Shown here: piece after piece, positions 58,265-59,692 of the stretch
Numbering within the stretch: position 1 is the first letter of the stretch
Layout: every line of letters starts with the position of its first letter
Translations under genes and position numbers: made by a program
Notes under the pieces: generated by a model
Database searches by the model: none
What the model saw: only the letters and a program-made list of their open reading frames with translations
What the model was told of the DNA's origin: nothing
NCBI GenBank assembly: GCA_034435435.1
Contig: DAOTXN010000013.1
Coordinates: 1 to 59,692, forward strand
Direction: 5' to 3'
DNA from: DAOTXN01 sp034435435
GTDB taxonomy: Bacteria > Chloroflexota > Anaerolineae > S140-20
DNA: 59,692 nt

Positions 58265-59279
58265 ATGATGTCGCGTTCAAATCCCTTTCTCGCAATTGAT
58301 CAACACATCGTCGGCGACGTATACACCAGCGCCGAGCTGATGGACAACTTGATTTTTCTGTGCGACGAGCTTGGCTCTCGTTTTGGTGGGACCGAGGGCG
58401 AGCGTCAAGCCGCCGAGTTTATCAAGGGCAAACTCGAGTCGTATGGTCTGAGCGACGTGCACCTGGAACCGGTCGAGTACGTCGGCTGGACGCGGGGCGA
58501 AGCTAAATTGAACATCATCAGCCCGGTCAAAAAAGAAATCCCGTGTATTTCTTTGCCCCACTCGCCCCCGACCGATATGGAAGGCGACATCGTCGACATG
58601 CAAGACGGCGCGCCACAGGATTTCGAGCGCCGCGCCGCCGAGATCAATGGCAAAATCGTGATGACCACCAGCGTCGTGAATCCCAAAGGCTCGCGGCGCT
58701 GGGTGCACCGGCGCGAAAAGTATGGGCGCAGCCTGCTGGCGGGCGCGACCGGCTTTATTTTCGTCAATCACTATCCCGGCCACGGGCGGCATCGGCTACC
58801 GGGGTCAAGGGGCCATTCCGGGCATCTCGATCTGTAAAGAAGATGGTGCGCGCCTCCAACGCCTTATCCAGCGGCATGGTGAGGCGCGCGTCCGGCTCAC
58901 TACCACCGACCACAGTCGGCCGATGACATCGTGGAACGTCATCGGCGATCTGCCAGGCAAAAAAGACCCATCACAGATCGTCATGTTGGGCTGCCATTAC
59001 GACGGCCACGACATCTCGCAAGGGGCCGAAGACCCGGCCTCCGGCGTGGCGGCGGTGCTGGAAGCGGCGCGTGTGTTAGCCCACTGGGCCGCCGAGAGGC
59101 AGGCCCAATACGCCCCGAGCCTGCCCTACAGCGTGCGTTTTGCGCTGTGGGGGATCGAGGAATTGGGGCTGCTCGGCTCCCAGGCCTACGTCCAGGCCCA
59201 CGCTGCCGAGTTGTCCAATTTTCGCTTCTACCTGAACATGGACGCCGCCGGGGCCAGGGACAACACACGCGACAGTTAG
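58265..59279 (+). pseudogene. M28-family metallopeptidase gene, frameshifted and 3'-truncated
   Basis: Starts at ATG 58265 or 58268. The first frame covers about 172 residues (MSRSNPFLAIDQHIVGDVYT to VNHYPG) and is lost near 58785; the second frame continues ATGGIGYRGQGAIPGISICK. Together they form an M28/PA-domain aminopeptidase: zinc ligands CHYDGHD and EDPASG and the Glu pair GIEELGLLGS. The frame stops at FYLNMDAAGARDNTRDS, before the last zinc His of the family. The shift could be a sequence error, but the missing end, where MITE-like sequence begins, argues for a dead gene. Confidence 0.78.
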
Positions 59280-59309
59280 GACACCTGTCCTCATCCCCAT
59301 GCTTCTCTA

Positions 59310-59558
59310 ACTTTAGTTTCCGCTAAGTTAAAAAGCGGCAAATGGCATTCTGCCCCTATATATGGGGATGCCGCATCAAGCAGCCCGAATATGTAGGGCG
59401 ATGAATGGAAGCGTCAGGTAGGTTAGCGACCTTCAACTTTTGATAACGAACTGACATACCCTCGTATATGGGGGTATGCGCCGAAATTTTTCCTATATGT
59501 AGGGGATAAGCTCTTGGCGACATTTGATTCGATGCCACATTTTAGCGGAAAGTAAAGT
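59310..59558. mobile_element. MITE-like element with 16-bp terminal inverted repeats
   Basis: ACTTTAGTTTCCGCTA (59310-59325) and TAGCGGAAAGTAAAGT (59543-59558) are inverted with one mismatch, 249 bases apart. Inside are three small palindromes of the CCCCTATATATGGGG kind (near 59354, 59460 and 59505). No transposase gene; AT-richer than the surroundings. It lies just past the truncated end of the M28 gene. A target duplication was not identified. Confidence 0.5.
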
Positions 59559-59569
59559 CTAATCTGAAA

Positions 59570-59692
59570 TTACGGTATAGTGAGTTGCTTCCACTCCAGA
59601 AAACGCCATAATCGTTGTTCAAGCCAAATCGCGATTGTCGTGATGCAGAATACTCCAACGTAGTCAAGATGAGACGACAACTTGCACAGGGG
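59570..59692 (-). CDS. Possible C-terminus of an off-window gene
   Basis: On the minus strand a frame is open from the window end to TAA at 59572-59570, 40 residues (PLCKLSSHLDYVGVFCITTI then AIWLEQRLWRFLEW). The YVGVFCITTIAIWL stretch looks like a membrane segment. Too short to identify; could be chance. Confidence 0.25.
   Translation of the reverse strand, partial: PLCKLSSHLDYVGVFCITTIAIWLEQRLWRFLEWKQLTIP

Noticed and set aside
59356..59538. 60-codon minus-strand frame inside the MITE-like element
   Set aside because: Made of the element's palindromes; no ribosome site or family.
1..59692. CRISPR array
   Set aside because: Repeats are palindromic or tandem and not regularly spaced; no cas genes.
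1..59692. rRNA or tRNA genes
   Set aside because: No conserved tRNA arms or rRNA blocks seen; TTCAAATCC at 58275 is inside a coding start.

Overview
The window looks like the chromosome of an uncultured or little-studied Chloroflexota bacterium (Anaerolineae-like). This is inferred from the GC-rich genes, the adjacent tal-pgi genes, gaps full of short palindromic repeats, and the density of toxin-antitoxin pairs. No rRNA, tRNA or CRISPR array was seen, so the taxonomy is not proven. The theme is corrinoid-dependent demethylation of methylated amines. There are six MttB-superfamily methyltransferases (none with an internal amber codon, so none needs pyrrolysine), three corrinoid proteins, two ferredoxin-ASKHA corrinoid activators, one methyltetrahydrofolate-type methyltransferase, one homocysteine methyltransferase, two GcvT-domain proteins and three FAD amine oxidoreductases.

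Layout. 1-5148 (+): end of a solute-binding protein, LivGFHM-type ABC importer genes and a FAD oxidoreductase. 5253-24102 (+): main methyltransferase array (MttB, CBS-ACT, corrinoid, MttB, corrinoid, DUF1638, MttB, HyuA-like, GntR, MttB, MttB, activator, EamA exporter, HyuA-like, small protein), interrupted only by a minus-strand RHH-like gene with a truncated HNH gene. 24351-28218 (+): lipoprotein, SPL-like radical SAM protein, small membrane protein, aldo/keto reductase, ArfB. 28346-37352: an accessory region with toxin-antitoxin pairs, a yjbQ relic, a DMT transporter, intact yjbQ, a DruA-like DUF4338 gene cut by an IS3-family element, tandem nucleotidyltransferases and a SLATT/TIR-like pair. 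37353-47328 (-): dimethylglycine/sarcosine dehydrogenase-like protein, M23 peptidase, then a CBS-MttB-GcvT-sarcosine oxidase operon and two small genes. 47436-53272 (+): activator, DinB, corrinoid protein, homocysteine methyltransferase, MeTr and DUF1638 operon. 53342-59692: two PIN-domain TA pairs, a glycogen-binding-like domain protein, pgi and tal, a broken M28 peptidase gene and a MITE-like element.

How it may work together (inference): Liv-type transport brings in one or several quaternary or methylated amines. Different MttB paralogues move a methyl group to a corrinoid protein. The MeTr passes it to tetrahydrofolate, or the homocysteine methyltransferase passes it to homocysteine. The ferredoxin-ASKHA proteins re-reduce accidentally oxidised Co(II). 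Demethylated products such as dimethylglycine or sarcosine are finished by the FAD/GcvT enzymes. The roles of the HyuA-like and DUF1638 proteins that travel with the methyltransferases are unknown; with the SLATT/TIR-like pair they are the best candidates for new biology here.
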